A DNA stretch of 64,000 nt. It comes from Morchella semilibera (Eukaryota > Ascomycota > Pezizomycetes > Pezizales > Morchellaceae). How positions within the stretch are numbered: position 1 is the stretch's first letter; every line of letters begins with the position of its first letter. The notes under the pieces were generated by a model, which worked only from the letters and a program-made list of their open reading frames with translations, did not search any database and was not told where the DNA came from. Below, one piece after another: positions 10,525 through 22,698 of this stretch. The translations under genes and the position numbers were made by a program. The DNA lies in assembly GCA_009192285.1 (NCBI GenBank), contig CM018603.1, positions 1,465,802 to 1,529,801 of the forward strand, read 5' to 3'.

Positions 10525-11604
10525 AACCGGCTTGATTTCTCTTGCTAGTAGGCTGCCCTCGCTGTTACTCACTGGCGTGACTGACAACGAGTGACAGTTT
10601 TCGCTTGTACATAGTAGTTTATCATTATCATATGACCTGGGACTATTGGCGGTGTATTCAAGGAGACCTTTAACGCCTATCGATTGGTTGAGGTAGAGCT
10701 CTTTACCCTATCTGGAACTGCACCCACATTTGCTTTCTTTTTGTGCGGGAAATATTATTGGAGGCAACCGATCAGCTAATCAAGTCAATATGATACCCTC
10801 TACGTTTGAGACATGCACATCTATGTTTGGCTAGTTATCTCTTTCTTGCCTGAGTAAGTAGATGTCTCATCCTTCTGCCTCCCGGCAAAGAAGATAACAA
10901 AGAGGCCAATTTTTATTTCTCCTATCGATGAAAGAGGTAGATGAGTATCTATTATCTCATTCTTACACACCGCCCAACATATTGTCCTCCTCAAATTTTT
11001 TTTGTCCGCAATATACAAGTACTATTTTTAATAGGACACTAAATATTCCAGCAATAACCTAAAAGTTAGTACTGTATGATGCTTGTTCTTTGTGATTATG
11101 AATGCATTAATTCCGACGTCATCTCACAATCGGATCCCGTGAACATATATTTTCCTTCCCTTCTAATAAAAGGTGGAAATAGGCACTGAGGTCGCAGCAC
11201 GGCGCCTTCCGGGCGTTGTGGATATCTTTCCGTTGGCGCAGTCACCGAAACATCACTCGGGGGTCAAGAGGTGGAACATACTCGACCCAGCGAGTAAACC
11301 ACTATACTCGTACCCAGTACTCGCTTAAAATTGGGGAAGGGAGAGTCTCCTAGGGAGACTCGAATTGTTTGCCCTTGTAGGTATGTCTTTTGGGATCCCT
11401 GGAGCAGCTGCTCCTTGGATTCTGGCTTCCTGCGACCGCCCTTCGGCCGGTGTGGCCGACAGGCACTGTACACCGATTTATAACGAGAAAAAACTGTGAA
11501 AACAAGTTCTGTCTACTTGCCGCGGAAGCATACAATGGCCTTTTATAATAAATACTCTGTTTACTAGCCTTTAAAGGTGATGGTTGTCTTGTCTGCTGTA
11601 GCAG
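10525..11604. other. Gene-poor stretch
   Basis: No convincing gene. Minus-strand open frames at 10821-11018 and 11264-11535 are short and low in protein character. Confidence 0.4.
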
Positions 11605-11954
11605 TATGGAGCGGTAAATGTGTCAAAAGTATGTAATTTTACCAACGGTAGTAAAGTATTTACCACCGGTGATGAAAAGAGTATCAGCATCTATATATAC
11701 CAATTTTTATTATTAAAGAGCAAGCCTTTTGGCAAGTGGGGCTAAATAATGCCAATATATGGGATTGTCCGGTGGGAAATTTTCATAAGTGTTGGTATAT
11801 ATGATTTATAAACATTTACTTATGTAGTATAGTACAGCATAATGACTGAAACCTAGTGTTTATAATTATGATATACCACTGGTGGTAGAAAATTCACTAT
11901 CGCTGGTTGATTACTTTTGGCACAGATTCCCGCCCCATATTTTACCACTCCATA
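11605..11954. mobile_element. 350-bp inverted-repeat element, copy 1
   Basis: It begins TATGGAGCGGTAAATGTG and ends with ACCACTCCATA. The flanks are GTAGCAG (11598-11604) and GTAGCAG (11955-11961), a 7-bp target duplication. It shares its terminal repeat and internal ACCACCGGT-type words with the 351-bp copy at 28223-28573. Non-coding. Confidence 0.75.
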
Positions 11955-12170
11955 GTAGCAGATCATGAGGGCATAGGATGGTTTAAATCAAGATCGAGGA
12001 AGGGCACATTTGGCAGCGAGTCTATATTGTTGCCATTGGGGAGCTGCATGTATGAAGTATAAATAAATAGATGATGTCATTGGGGAGCGAAACCGAGTGA
12101 TAATGGGTGAGTTGCCGGACAGAGATTTTAATGCTTTAAGTATTATTAATACGTTGGCCTGGGCATCCTA

Positions 12171-12251
12171 GTCGGTGTAGTATAGTGGTTAGTACTTCTC
12201 GTTGTGGTAAAGCATCTCCGAGAGGACCCATGTTCGATTCATGGCACCGAC
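12171..12251 (+). tRNA. tRNA-His (GTG) with a 10-base intron
   Basis: Acceptor GTCGGTG pairs with CACCGAC; the D-arm is GTAT-AGTGGTTA-GTAC; the anticodon stem TCTCG/CGAGA encloses TTGTGG, a 10-base intron (TAAAGCATCT) and C. The T-arm holds GTTCGATTC. The anticodon GTG sits in the canonical place and the intron is after position 37. A run of nine T (12265-12273) follows as the pol III terminator. Confidence 0.93.
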
Positions 12252-12264
12252 AAAGTCAAATGCA

Positions 12265-12273
12265 TTTTTTTTT
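12265..12273 (+). terminator. Pol III terminator of tRNA-His
   Basis: A T9 run begins 14 bases after the tRNA 3' end. Confidence 0.7.
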
Positions 12274-12274
12274 G

Positions 12275-12888
12275 GCTACCTCAATTTTATCCTTCCTGGT
12301 AAAATAAAGATCTCGTGAAATTCTTTTCTTGCTTCGTTGAAACAGGACTTGTTATGTGTGCCGATAAGCGGGTAAGGTCACGTGATTAGACAATAATAGT
12401 GACACCTCTCAAAACCTAGAGCGGAGGTGTTTCTGATGGACTCTTAGTGCAGATAGCCGTACAGATTGTTTAAGAAAGTCACGGTGACGGTTCGTCGGAT
12501 GTATATTATTACTACTGAGTGAGGAGTAACCCTAACCCTGATCTTCTCTTAGCTTTATCTCTGAAAAAAAAATCTCATCTTTGTTTATGACACAAAGAAT
12601 TGGTTCCGTAGGTTTAGCGTTTGTTGGGCCAAACCTCCGAGCGCTTCCTGTGTGGTCGCCCTTAATCACGCACCTGTTATTCGATGAAATTTTATGATTC
12701 ATCAAGCTAGTATCAACATGAGCCGGATTACCACTCGATCCACGAACAATGCTGAAGCAGGTGCTTTATCAATCAATGTCTTTGCCAAACCAGCAACTAC
12801 AGATAAAAGAAATAGTACTAAGTAGCCCTAATGGCACAACCAACCATCGTAGCCCTTCCTCCGCAATACAATTCAGTATCGGCAATAT
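12275..12888. other. Intergenic stretch
   Basis: It contains AACCCTAACCCTG near 12530 (two telomere-like units) and no convincing gene. Confidence 0.4.
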
Positions 12889-15217
12889 TTATATTAGCCC
12901 AACCTCCTCGTCTACAACACCCCTCACTGTGACCTTCTTTCTTTTGATGCTATCCCCATCAACTGGTTGACTTCCTGTAGTTCCAGTGGACAGCCGCCTT
13001 ATCTCGGTCAGAGCTGAATTTATCGGTGTGCGGATTGTCTCACGGCCAATGTGATAATGATTATCATGGGAGACGTATGCCGGTGCTGGATGATTTTCGC
13101 CCTGAGCTAGGTTGGCTCCCACTGATTCTGAATCTCTACCCCCTCGTCGTTGTCTTTCCTTCCACTCTCGGAGAGCATCAAATGCATCTTGCAAAGTTAG
13201 GAATAGGTGGCTCACAACCAGAAAAATTATTACAGCAAAGAGAGCAAGTAAGGTGACAAAACCAATATAGGCAAACGTGTCTGCCATTCTGCCAAAGAGC
13301 AGCCTTGAGCCCGAGAGGGGGAGGGTTGGTAGAATACCGGGAGGGGTAGCTGTAGCTACTGGAGGTGTTGGGGGTGCTAGTGTGGTGGTTGGTAACAGTG
13401 TGATGCCAATGTCCGTTGAGGTTACTAGATCGCTGCTGACAGGGGGTGTAATCACCCCTCTTCTAACCAGAGGAGATTTGTACCTACCAGAATCTTTCCC
13501 AATAGTTGGAACGTATTCTGGGTGAGGCGTAATTGGGCATACCATGCGATATTTCTCCCCGTTCTTCTCAAATTTACAATTTTGCCATAGTCTTGGTGGA
13601 CCTGCAGTAAATTGAGCTGGCGCTTCATGCACGGTCGAAGATTTATCATCGAAACTACGCCTTTTCATTGTCTCGTATCTTTTTTGTAGCAATCATCCCC
13701 TCGCCATGATCGTACCAGTCGGGAACCTCGCATAAGACCTTTGGGCCTGATCCATCGAAGCAACGAAACCAGCGGTCGATAATAGTTCCTGCTTGAGGCT
13801 CGGCGATGTCTTTTCGACTATGTTTAGATGAAATGTCCCTTTTGTGATTGGCGCTCCATATAAGTTGCCGCCTGACATGCTCATTTCGGTCTTTATCATG
13901 GTTAAAAAACCCAATCTGACCGTTGCTAGCCTCCGAAGAGACACCATCAACGTCCTCATCGTCAAGGAGAATAATGTTATCCGAGTATATTTCAAGATAG
14001 TGGGTGAGTAACAGTTCAAACAGTACCACTGAATCCGTGTTCTCCGTGCCATATTTTTGTTTTGTCGCCTCATGTAGGTTGTACATCACACCCTTTACTA
14101 CTGGTGACCATTCAAAACTCGCAATGTCAAAGTTCGTGCTCCCAACAAGTTCAGATAGCCGAGAAACCAATAACTTTGCAGCATGCTTAGGTACTTTGAG
14201 CCATGCCTCTTCCGATCCTGTTTCTGAATTATAAAGAGCAATCAGAGGTGGGATTACTAAGGTGTAAAGATATTTGACCAGCTGATCTTGATAAAAGTCT
14301 ACTTGAGCGCTAACTGAAGTGCTTTCATAAGGCTCTTCATTGTCGCTTTCATCATCTGAATCGGAGATAGCAAGAAGGGCTTCCGCCTCAACCTCGACCC
14401 CACAGTTTAGTTCAATTTCAGTCCCGTACTTATTCTCCTGGTACCAGCAGTATAGTACCCCTCTGAACTCCATGGCAAGCAGTCCCTCTGTTCTCTTCCT
14501 AGTGCGGCCTCCATCTTCCTGTAACCTTGAGTGTCTTTTTTTGTTCTGTTCCACTGGGTTTAGTGGGACGCGAGAACTAGCAGCTGATCGAGGATGGATT
14601 GACTCAGGGGGCATTTCTGAATCTAAGGAGTTTGATGCAGCCGATAGACGGAGGTCATAACTGTTGTCCGCAGGGTACATTTTTACATGATAGTCAGCGG
14701 TATCGAAGTCGGGAGACGTCGCTATCTTGGGGCCAACAGTTATAGGTAGTCCATTCAGTAGTTGTGAAATGAGAAACTCATATGTCGAATCATCTAAAAT
14801 CTTTCTAGAGGCTCGATTTGCCCTTCCACACCTGAGTCTTCTAGCCCCAGATGTGTTTCGTACACGACATGGATATAGACTCGCTGCGGGGTCCTCATTG
14901 TCGATTGGCTCGTAGACTTTGGTATCATGTAGATGAGAATCTCGGCCAAATAAGATGACAGACCTTCGGTGAAGCGGTGTATCTTGACCGAGCAGATTAC
15001 AGTCCAAGCCAGCCGCACCATCAACAACTGGAGTAGGATCACATCTTATCCACATGGATCCAGGTTCCAGTGGAAACGAAGTAGTCGAGGAATCACCCTC
15101 TTGATCTGGGAGTGATTTGGGCGAGGCATGGGAAGGCGGTAAGACGCGAGCATAGATACTTAGGACTGAATAAAGCAATATGAGAAGCAACTTCCCACAG
15201 AGAAGGAAAAGGTTCAT
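12889..15217 (-). CDS. Secreted or type I membrane protein with repeated cysteine-pair motifs; one-base frame break
   Basis: The first frame starts at 15217 (520 codons) with a clear signal peptide (CGKLLLILLYSVLSIYA). The second frame (13692-12889) ends with one membrane segment (FVTLLALFAVIIFLVVSHLF) and a tail of about 90 residues, basic near the end. The frames meet at a run of six A on the coding strand (13680-13685); a run of five would join them, so this is a sequencing error or a mutation. Five cysteine pairs with 9-14 residues between them are spread over the ectodomain, for example CRVRNTSGARRLRC, CWYQENKYGTEIELNC, CFDGSGPKVLC and CKFEKNGEKYRMVC; the first is in MWIRCDPTP...LDC. I do not recognise the family. 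No intron is evident. Confidence 0.7.
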
Positions 15218-15222
15218 CTATC

Positions 15223-18200
15223 CATGGAAAAGCAGGTAGAGTTAGCAGAATCACTTTTGAAAGCGATAATAACGGTACACATAGACGGAATTCTAGTCAC
15301 CTTGATATCAAACTACAAGGTTCTAATCCAGTGAAGTACACACGCTGAGTTTGATGATGAAATAAAAACAGATGAATGTGTAAGAGGTGAGATTTTGTAT
15401 GAGAGGGAGATAAATACATGCAAAGCTTTGTGAGGGGGGCAGTAGTGTATAAGATTCTACCACGTGTAGCAAACCAGGCCATATCCGGCCGGATATTAAG
15501 CCATACCTGTTCATACAACCCTGCACATATCCAGGTCTCTAAAGCTCGTATATATAGTCTCAAACAAAATAAATTGCCTTTAAAATATATATTAATCACT
15601 GTGTTAGTAGTAAGGAGTGGGACCCGAGACCTGTTTCTATTTGGCTTTCTTCGACTAACCCTAGCCCTGACATCCATGATTGAGATTATCGATTACTTTC
15701 ATGCATTTATGGTACCTAGAGAGGATTTTGTATCTGTTGGGGAGAATGGGATATTTAAAGACTTTACCTACATACGCGGCCGCGGTACCCTTCTGTTACG
15801 TGCTTGTGTTTTGGTGCATTAGAAATACATTCATCATCTATCACTCGCAGTATGCGATTTTCATATTCCATGATTCTTGTGATTAGGCTGGTGGCAGAAC
15901 CTACTTTGTGGATTAATCCTTTTTTTAGAAGAGTAAGACATAATCTGGTGATGGCTGAGAAGGTGGGGGGGTAACGGTTTACCGCTAAAGTAATATAGAG
16001 ATATACCAGCGTGGGAGGAAGGGAAGAGAAACTTACTTCATATACGCGCAAGCTCTACGGCAGGTTCTATAAAGTGCTTGTGCGATGTATTCTCATATAG
16101 GTGAAAGTATAGTCACTGAGGGCGGGAGAGCGCAACTGGCAAAACAAGGCTCCCGGGCAAGCCGCATGCTGACGCGAAGACCGGGTATCGAGATGATGAT
16201 TCTACTAGTGGTGTACACAACGCACGACGGAACTGCAAATATATGTGATGCTTGATTGAGTGCTCGGGGACTTCTGCGAAGTGGTTAACTGGGCGAGGTA
16301 TATCTGAGGAGGGTGCGGAGTGTAACTTACCTTTAACGAGTTATAATATACGTTTCTAGGGCACACTTTGTTTAAACTAAGTATCAAAGCTTTAAAGGGT
16401 CAGGTGGGGTTTTGGATGTTTGTTGGAGTGATGTTCCTCTGCTTAAGTAATATATAGTAGTATATCCCATACTGCAGTGTTGATCATTTCAATTAGAGGT
16501 GTTATAAATCTTGGCGGTGAAGTTAGCTGACAAAACCTCTTGGCAAAGTAACGAGTGATATTCTGTGAATACAACTCTAAACTGGATTACTATGTTATTT
16601 TTATAGACCCAAAGGAAATACAAGTGTTGATACTGTTGCACATTTAGAAGGTGATTCGTAAAGAAATGCATGTCGCTAGCCAGGCTGCAGAACACGCGGA
16701 AAACTCAAAATCTCCGTACGTATGCTAGTAGTACTAAACTATGATACGGTAACTCGAGAAGAGTTCGTAGCACAGATAAGAGATCAGGAAATACTACATA
16801 TATGTATGTATATACGTGTATATATTTAAGTATACGAACGGCACCCTACGAACACCCAAGGACTGCGAGTGAGAGCTTATGATTCTGTGTTTCGAAGATA
16901 TATAAACATCATTCCACGTATGTTCGAAGGGCCAAAAGAGACCGTCCTAAAAAAATCAAAGATAACAAGCGAGTATATATACTGGTTTTGACGTCGAATT
17001 ACTATCAAAATTTAGAATACCGCCTAGGTGAGAAGAGGAGGGGAAGGGAGTCTAAGGAGATTTTGATCGATGCGAGGGTCATGGGGAAGCTTACTTTAAG
17101 CCGACGATCGAGCTAGTCTATCAAGAAAAGAAATTTTCCCTCGCTAGGGGCGAGCGGAGTACGACAACTCAACTACTGGATACACACTCCCGGGACACCA
17201 TTTTGGGCATAGGATGGGCGGGCATGCCCCACAATCCGTGCATCTAGCGCCAAAGCCTTTCTCCCTCCTTCTCCCCACTTACAATAGTTTCTCTCACTCC
17301 TAACATTTTCTCGCACCTCTTAAACAATCCTATCATGTTAGGAATATTCTTATCCTGCTACGGTCTCGAGTATCACCACTCAGACTGTTTCATCAAGCTC
17401 TATCTTTTTCACAGAGGGTGATTCACCAATCTTTCATGATCATCAAACTTTGGCCCGTATTAGACTCCTTGGACTCTCCAGAATCTTTCCTCTTCATCTC
17501 TCCTCTTCACTTTATTTTTATCCACCCTTCTTCTGTCTCGTGACAGACAACCGATGGAGATCAGGAAAGACCTGTATCTCGTCAACCTTTAGGAGGGCGG
17601 AGTGGGGGGCAGAATGCAGGTATCTATCCCCAATTTCCACAAAAGTCCTATCATCAATAAGCATGTATTACCCGGAGCCAAAGGCAAGAAGATTGATGAG
17701 TTTTTTAGATAGCCTTTGGCTGGATAGATTTGTGGGTGTGTGGGCTAGAGAAATAATTGTATGTCTTCCCAGTTGCTAATACACCTTCAACACGTATGAA
17801 TACTTATTGATTAAATGTGAAAATAGTAAAAAGGGCTCCCTGGGGTTCCTATGCAAAACTACCACAGGATGAAAGCTCGTCTCTAGAGAGGTGGGTGGAG
17901 ACGTCAGTATTTGAACTCATGTGTGTTAGATGGAGATCAGGCTAACCATACTGGATAGGACGGTAGTATGGGCAAGGGCGGTACTATGGGCGTATATTTC
18001 TCCTGCACAGTTATTTGGAGCCTGTGGTAAGACCTCTGTCAGTAACAATCTCCGCAGCAATTATATTTATAACCTCCCTCTAAGTATGAATCAATTCTGA
18101 CTAGACGTGTAAATAGATTCTTTATCACATAGGGGCGTGGAGTGGGGGGGGGGGGGGGATGAATGGTGGAGTCAAAGTACCGGGCTCACGTAGTGAGAAG

Positions 18201-18372
18201 AAGGTTAGTAATAGATCATTGAGGCTTTAGACAAAAAATAGTTTAACTAATCACGTTCATCTCCCAGAAGGTTAAACCGTGATGACCTAGAGCGGTAGTG
18301 TTGGTGTTGTCCTTGGTATGGTATTGGGGGCAGGTCTACACTAAAACCAAACGCTGGCTTTGGTTCCCCCAA
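15223..18372. other. Long non-coding stretch
   Basis: No convincing gene on either strand; open frames are short and overlap in opposite directions. A G15 tract lies at 18144-18158. The AT-rich patch at 16797-16840 is (TATG/TATA)-like. Confidence 0.45.
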
Positions 18373-18501
18373 TATAGGAGAGACGGGAGTGTCTAAAATT
18401 TCATTAGATGAAGAGTGTTGTTGTCCTAATGCTATAGGAGAGACAGGAGTGTCTACCCACTAGCTAATGGAAATTGATTATAAGAGAGACAGAGTTGTCT
18501 A
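18373..18501 (+). repeat. Three copies of a 23-base hairpin motif
   Basis: TATAGGAGAGAC[G/A]GGAGTGTCTA occurs at 18373-18395 and 18433-18455, and a variant (TATAAGAGAGACAGAGTTGTCTA) at 18479-18501. Each can form a small hairpin by AGAC/GTCT pairing. Starts are spaced 60 and 46 bases apart. Confidence 0.6.
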
Positions 18502-19455
18502 TAGCCCTAGATGTAGTTCATGGGGTAGGAACCGGACTTGCTCGTGGTTCACGAGTATAGTACACAGGCCAACTCACATCGGACGCCAAGCAGACATCCC
18601 CCCCGCCGGGGAAGGATCCAAAGAATTTTCTAGATCCCTTCGATCATTGGGTATGTTCTTCCTCAACACATTGCATATTTAATTATAATATTTCTAACAG
18701 AAGAGTAGGCTCACAAAAAGGTTCTACGCCTGTGCATTCTTATCTAGTCATGGCTTGACCTGACGCTAGAAGAATCAAGAGCTGCCGGTGCAGCCATATC
18801 TCACAACCGATCGGGCTGTTTCCTTCTAGTGGAAAAAGTCCCCTTTACATGGAGTTTTACTCGAGGCGTTCAAACTTTGCTAGGTTTGTAGACCTTTCTT
18901 GAACTTTCCACTAGATTTTGCTAACTAACTAAAAACAGTATATCCGCCCTCCTCCCGCCCCGCGCCAGCCAGACAACCACGCCGGTTTGATTGATCAAGC
19001 AAAACAACACTCTTCCTTTCTGATCTATCAACCCGGGAACGCAATCCGCCTCATGTTTGGGGAGGCGGAATCAATGGAGCCTAGTGCGCTAGTGTCTACT
19101 TCCCACCACAAGTCACGATAGTTGGACTCGGGGGTATCAACCGCATGTATATATATTGTGGTTTGTGAGAGTGTCGTGTATACTTAATTGTGGGGACCAA
19201 TGGCGGACACGGAGGAGCAGGCCATCTGTGAGGAATCTGGGGTGGGGGTTGGTGGAGTCAAATGTGGGGACAATAGGAGATAGTGAATTTCTACTTCCTG
19301 TATTTTTAGAACTATATCATTATCTCTTCTCAACATTTTATCTCTTCTCAACATTTCCCCACTTTGTTTCCTAGGTTTCGTGGCGGCGGTGGCACCATAA
19401 CACCATGGCAACCATATACCAACCCTAACCCTACGAGTTTAGTTACATGTATGTA

Positions 19456-19480
19456 CACGGGGTGCCGGAAAGTGATGCAA
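19456..19480. mobile_element. Solo terminal repeat of the TA-flanked element family
   Basis: The core GGAAAGTGATGCA is identical to that of the complete element at 27427-27786. There is no opposite end within several kilobases, so it is a decayed copy. Confidence 0.45.
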
Positions 19481-19950
19481 CGATCAAATAGCCCAATTCC
19501 TCAACAACCAAGCTAGCTAGCGGAACCTGGAGCAAATCTATGCTAAGTTAGAAGCTGGAGATCCCGGTTATGGTAAGAGTTAATACGAATAGCTCTTGCC
19601 TCTCCTTTTGCTACCCATTAGTTGTTCATTTGCAGCCGGGCTAGCCAAAGGCCCAAGCCAACGACTGGAAGAAACACGCAGATCTATTCTAGAGACTCAT
19701 GTATCATACATATCTGTGTTATTCAAACATCGTGTTGCTGAACCTCTCGGCGTTCCTAGACCAAACGCTGCACCACTTTCTAGCACACCCGGTACATGCA
19801 TCCCCACACCACCAAACGCTGCTGTATCTTGAATACATGCACACCCAGCTAACGCAACAACCACCGCGAGCACATGCCCCGGGAGAGCAGGCATACTAGG
19901 GTCTGGTGGAAGGCCTTTTGGTTAGTGGGGGATGGGGTCTGCGGGCGGAT

Positions 19951-19967
19951 CATGGGGTGTCACTCGG
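19951..19967 (+). promoter_or_regulatory. CATG-N5-TCACTCGG motif
   Basis: Exact match to the dispersed 17-bp motif described in the findings. Its function is unknown; the label regulatory is a placeholder. Confidence 0.35.
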
Positions 19968-20340
19968 TGGTGGTGGTGTGCATTTGTCTTGTGTACACAC
20001 CGCGGGGGGGAGGAGTGCTTGATTACCTATTTCGATATAAGGTGCGTGCTTGTGTATTCGGGGGTGTCTGGGCAGTGGGGTAGTGGTGGTGGGTAGGTGG
20101 TGGTGGTTGCCACCAGCGAACAAGCCCACTAACAAAGAACAGACAAAGGATTCTGCACAGGGCCAATAAAGGGAATGCTGCAATGTGTATATCAAATATC
20201 ATTGCCTGTCCTCGCTATTTCTAAGAAAAACTGTTGGCTACGGAACTACAGATGAAAGTGCGGAGAAAACCGACACGACTGAATTACGGGAGAAGAACAG
20301 AATAGAGGAAGGCACAACTACTGGATATCGGACACTGATC

Positions 20341-21180
20341 ATGCCACCAGCTCCACCACCCCAGCTCCAGCTCCAGCTCCAGCTCCAGCCCCAGCCCCAG
20401 CTCCAGCCCCAGCTCCAGCCCCAGCCCCAGCTCCAGCCCCAGCCCCAGCCCCAGCTCCAGCCCCAGCCCCAGCCCCAGCTCCAGCCCCAGCCCCAGCCCC
20501 AGCCCCAGCTCCAGCCCCAGCCCCAGCTCCAGCTCCAGCCCCAGCTCCAGCTCCAGAACCGGACGCACCCGGACCGCCGCGGGTCCATGCTCGCGCCTAC
20601 CTCCGCCGCGACTTCGTCAACTCCAAGCGGACCCCGCGCAATGCCTACGCCCGCCGCGAGCCCGGCTTCCACGGCCCCGAGCAAAGAAACTACAACCAGT
20701 TCCAGCAGACGATTGACCGGCTGCGCGTGGCCCGGCGCGCCCACGACGTCCTCTACGACCGCTACTACCAGGAGACGTACGACGTGCGGCAGTCGGCGCT
20801 GCACGCGCCCTGGCGCACGTGGATCAACCCCCCGTTCTCCGACAACGCGCGCGAGTATCTGGACCTGGCGCGCAACCCGGACATGCCAGCGCAGCCGATA
20901 CCCATCCGGGATGCTTACGTCTGCCGAGGTCAGGGCGTGGCTGGGCCGCGGGATAGAGCCCGTGTATTCCCCGGAGGAGACGGAGACGCTGAATAGGTGG
21001 AAGGTGGTGTGCTTTGCGGCGTCGTTGAAGGATCTCCAGATCATGTACCAGATGAGGGTCGTGCAAGCGTTGGCGGTGGAGGAGAGCGTGGATTGGAACA
21101 CGCATTGGGATTCGAGGTTGGGGGAGATTGACGGGGTGGAGTGGGGGTGGGAGCTCACAGTGGGGAGGAATCAGCGGTGA
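20341..21180 (+). CDS. Ala/Pro-repeat protein of unknown function, apparent frameshifts
   Basis: An ATG at 20341 starts MPPAPPP in the frame that later reads PQLQ. The protein-like frame after the repeat is another one: an (AP)n tract, then YLRRDFVNSKRTPRNAY, VARRAHDVLYDRYYQETYD, APWRTWINPPFSDNAREY up to about 20920. Beyond that the first frame becomes protein-like again (VRAWLGRGIEPVYSPEE, LNRWKVVCFAASLKDLQIMY) to the TGA at 21178. One-base changes near 20360 (in CACCCC) and near 20920 would join them. The gene is intronless and very GC-rich, with a C-rich 5' half and a G-rich 3' half. It begins MPP then (PA)n like the gene at 39353, but I see no clear similarity beyond that. Confidence 0.5.
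   Translation: MPPAPPPQLQLQLQLQPQPQLQPQLQPQPQLQPQPQPQLQPQPQPQLQPQPQPQPQLQPQPQLQLQPQLQLQNRTHPDRRGSMLAPTSAATSSTPSGPRAMPTPAASPASTAPSKETTTSSSRRLTGCAWPGAPTTSSTTATTRRRTTCGSRRCTRPGARGSTPRSPTTRASIWTWRATRTCQRSRYPSGMLTSAEVRAWLGRGIEPVYSPEETETLNRWKVVCFAASLKDLQIMYQMRVVQALAVEESVDWNTHWDSRLGEIDGVEWGWELTVGRNQR
20355..20558 (+). repeat. Hexanucleotide CCAGCY repeat inside the Ala/Pro gene
   Basis: About 34 units of CCAGCC or CCAGCT. It is read as (PA)n, (PQ/LQ)n or (SS/SP)n according to frame, and copy-number change keeps the frame. Confidence 0.85.
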
Positions 21181-22622
21181 GCGATGTGGGTGGGGGTCGG
21201 GTTATGTAGGGATGGGATGTGTATGTTTTTTTTTCTTTCTTTCTTTTTTTTTTTTTTTTGGCTCTGCAGTGGTAGGATGTTCCTATATAAAGGCTTTGGC
21301 TCGAGAGATGATGTGTTCCGCTCATTTGGCGCATGTGTGTTCCTTGTGTGTATTGGGTTTGGCCTTTTTGATCCAGTAAATAAAACACTCCAAGCTCTCG
21401 ACACAGGAACATGAACGGCTGTAATTAGACGCAAGAGAAATGTCCTGAGCCAAAGGATAATTTAATTCACACCCTTGAGCTAGAAACAGCACAGCTCGGT
21501 GAAAGTTTCGTCCCGCCTGTAACGTAACTGCCGTGAGAGGCATTTAAGGTTAGCCGCCTCTAGCAGGTGAATTCAACACAGAGAGAGTTCACCATCAATT
21601 CTTCTAGGTGTGGATTTTTTCTGTGGTGGTGGTGGTTGACGTCTGGAGTCAATTGCAATCTGGTGGGGGCAATCATTGGCAGGTGGATGGATGTAGTTAG
21701 AGTTGCCACTTGGACAATTTGTGGCTAAGAACATACACACATGCATATATGTAATCTACCTGGTTGCTACGCCGAAAGCTTTGTTGCTAGGCAGGTCAAA
21801 GCTACATGTGTGTACATGTAGTTACCACTACGGTTGCTCTGCCAACTGTTTGGCCAAGCCTTGCTTTTTAAATTTTGAGTTCTTGGCGGGATTCTCACAC
21901 CAAAATCTATCGCTAAGAACTAAATATTTAGATTCAGAGGGTGTTGGCCAAATTGCAAGATTTGGTAGAGAAGACCCCTGCTGCAGCGCAACGGATTTTC
22001 GCAATTGATGCGGTATGTATCATATGTACTGATGTTACAATACTTATCCTTAATATATTTGCAACTGTATATCTGCGTGTACAACGAGTATAAAACACTG
22101 TATGCCATGGAAAGAGGGACGGTGGGTGGATTTGTGGGCGTTTGGTGGCGGTGTACAGAGCTTGGAATTCTTGCCTCTACAGACATTTTCGCTGACGAGG
22201 AGGGTCGGTTGTCAACGGAAAGAGTTATAGAACAAGCGGCTTGCAATAGGCCAATGCTATACGTCACGAGAAACGGGCCACGTGAAGACTCTAGGACACA
22301 GAGGGAGAGGACAAATATAATGAGTTTTCTATTGTAACATTGTTTATATCTACATGTATGTAACCCTGAGGGGGCGGAAGAGATGGAGGTTAATGGAGCA
22401 TTTATACAAATATTATGGTGTAGGGGGATATGGGGTGGGAAGGGAAAATATGGCAGAAGATGCTTAGTGAATGGGGAACAGAAAGCTCGGCTGATGGAGG
22501 GAAGGGGGGTAGAGAGGGGATGGTGAGTGGGAGAGATCGAGAAGAGGGAAAGTAGAGGGCAAGTGCAGATGTGATAGGGGAGAGTACATTATGCATGTAG
22601 GAGAAGGGAAAAAAAAGAAAAA
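21181..22622. other. Non-coding stretch
   Basis: It holds a T-rich tract (21226-21259) and TACATGTA palindromes at 21813 and 22351. No convincing gene. Confidence 0.4.
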
Positions 22623-22698
22623 GTGACGCCATAGCAACAAAGTGACGCCATAGCAACAAAGTGACGCCATAGCAACAAAGTGACGCCATAGCAACAAG
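22623..22698 (+). repeat. 19-bp tandem repeat, exactly four units
   Basis: The unit GTGACGCCATAGCAACAAA is repeated four times without change except in the last base. Each unit carries GCCATAGCAAC, close to half of an RFX-type X-box (consensus GTTGCCATGGCAAC). Confidence 0.85.

Larger units (their letters stand above)
18502..20280. other. Non-coding stretch with a relic element end
   Basis: Bases 19456-19479 (GGGGTGCCGGAAAGTGATGC) resemble the end of the 27427-27786 element, preceded by TA, but no partner end was found. One copy of CATG-N5-TCACTCGG lies at 19951-19967. No gene recognised. Confidence 0.45.

Noticed and set aside
13670-13692. Programmed ribosomal frameshift at the A AAA AAG heptamer
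   Set aside because: A -1 shift there runs into a stop within a few codons; the needed shift is +1, so an indel is simpler.
20238-21158. 306-codon minus-strand frame with (WS/WG)n repeats
   Set aside because: It is the shadow of the CCAGCY repeat and GC-rich coding strand; the plus strand is more protein-like.
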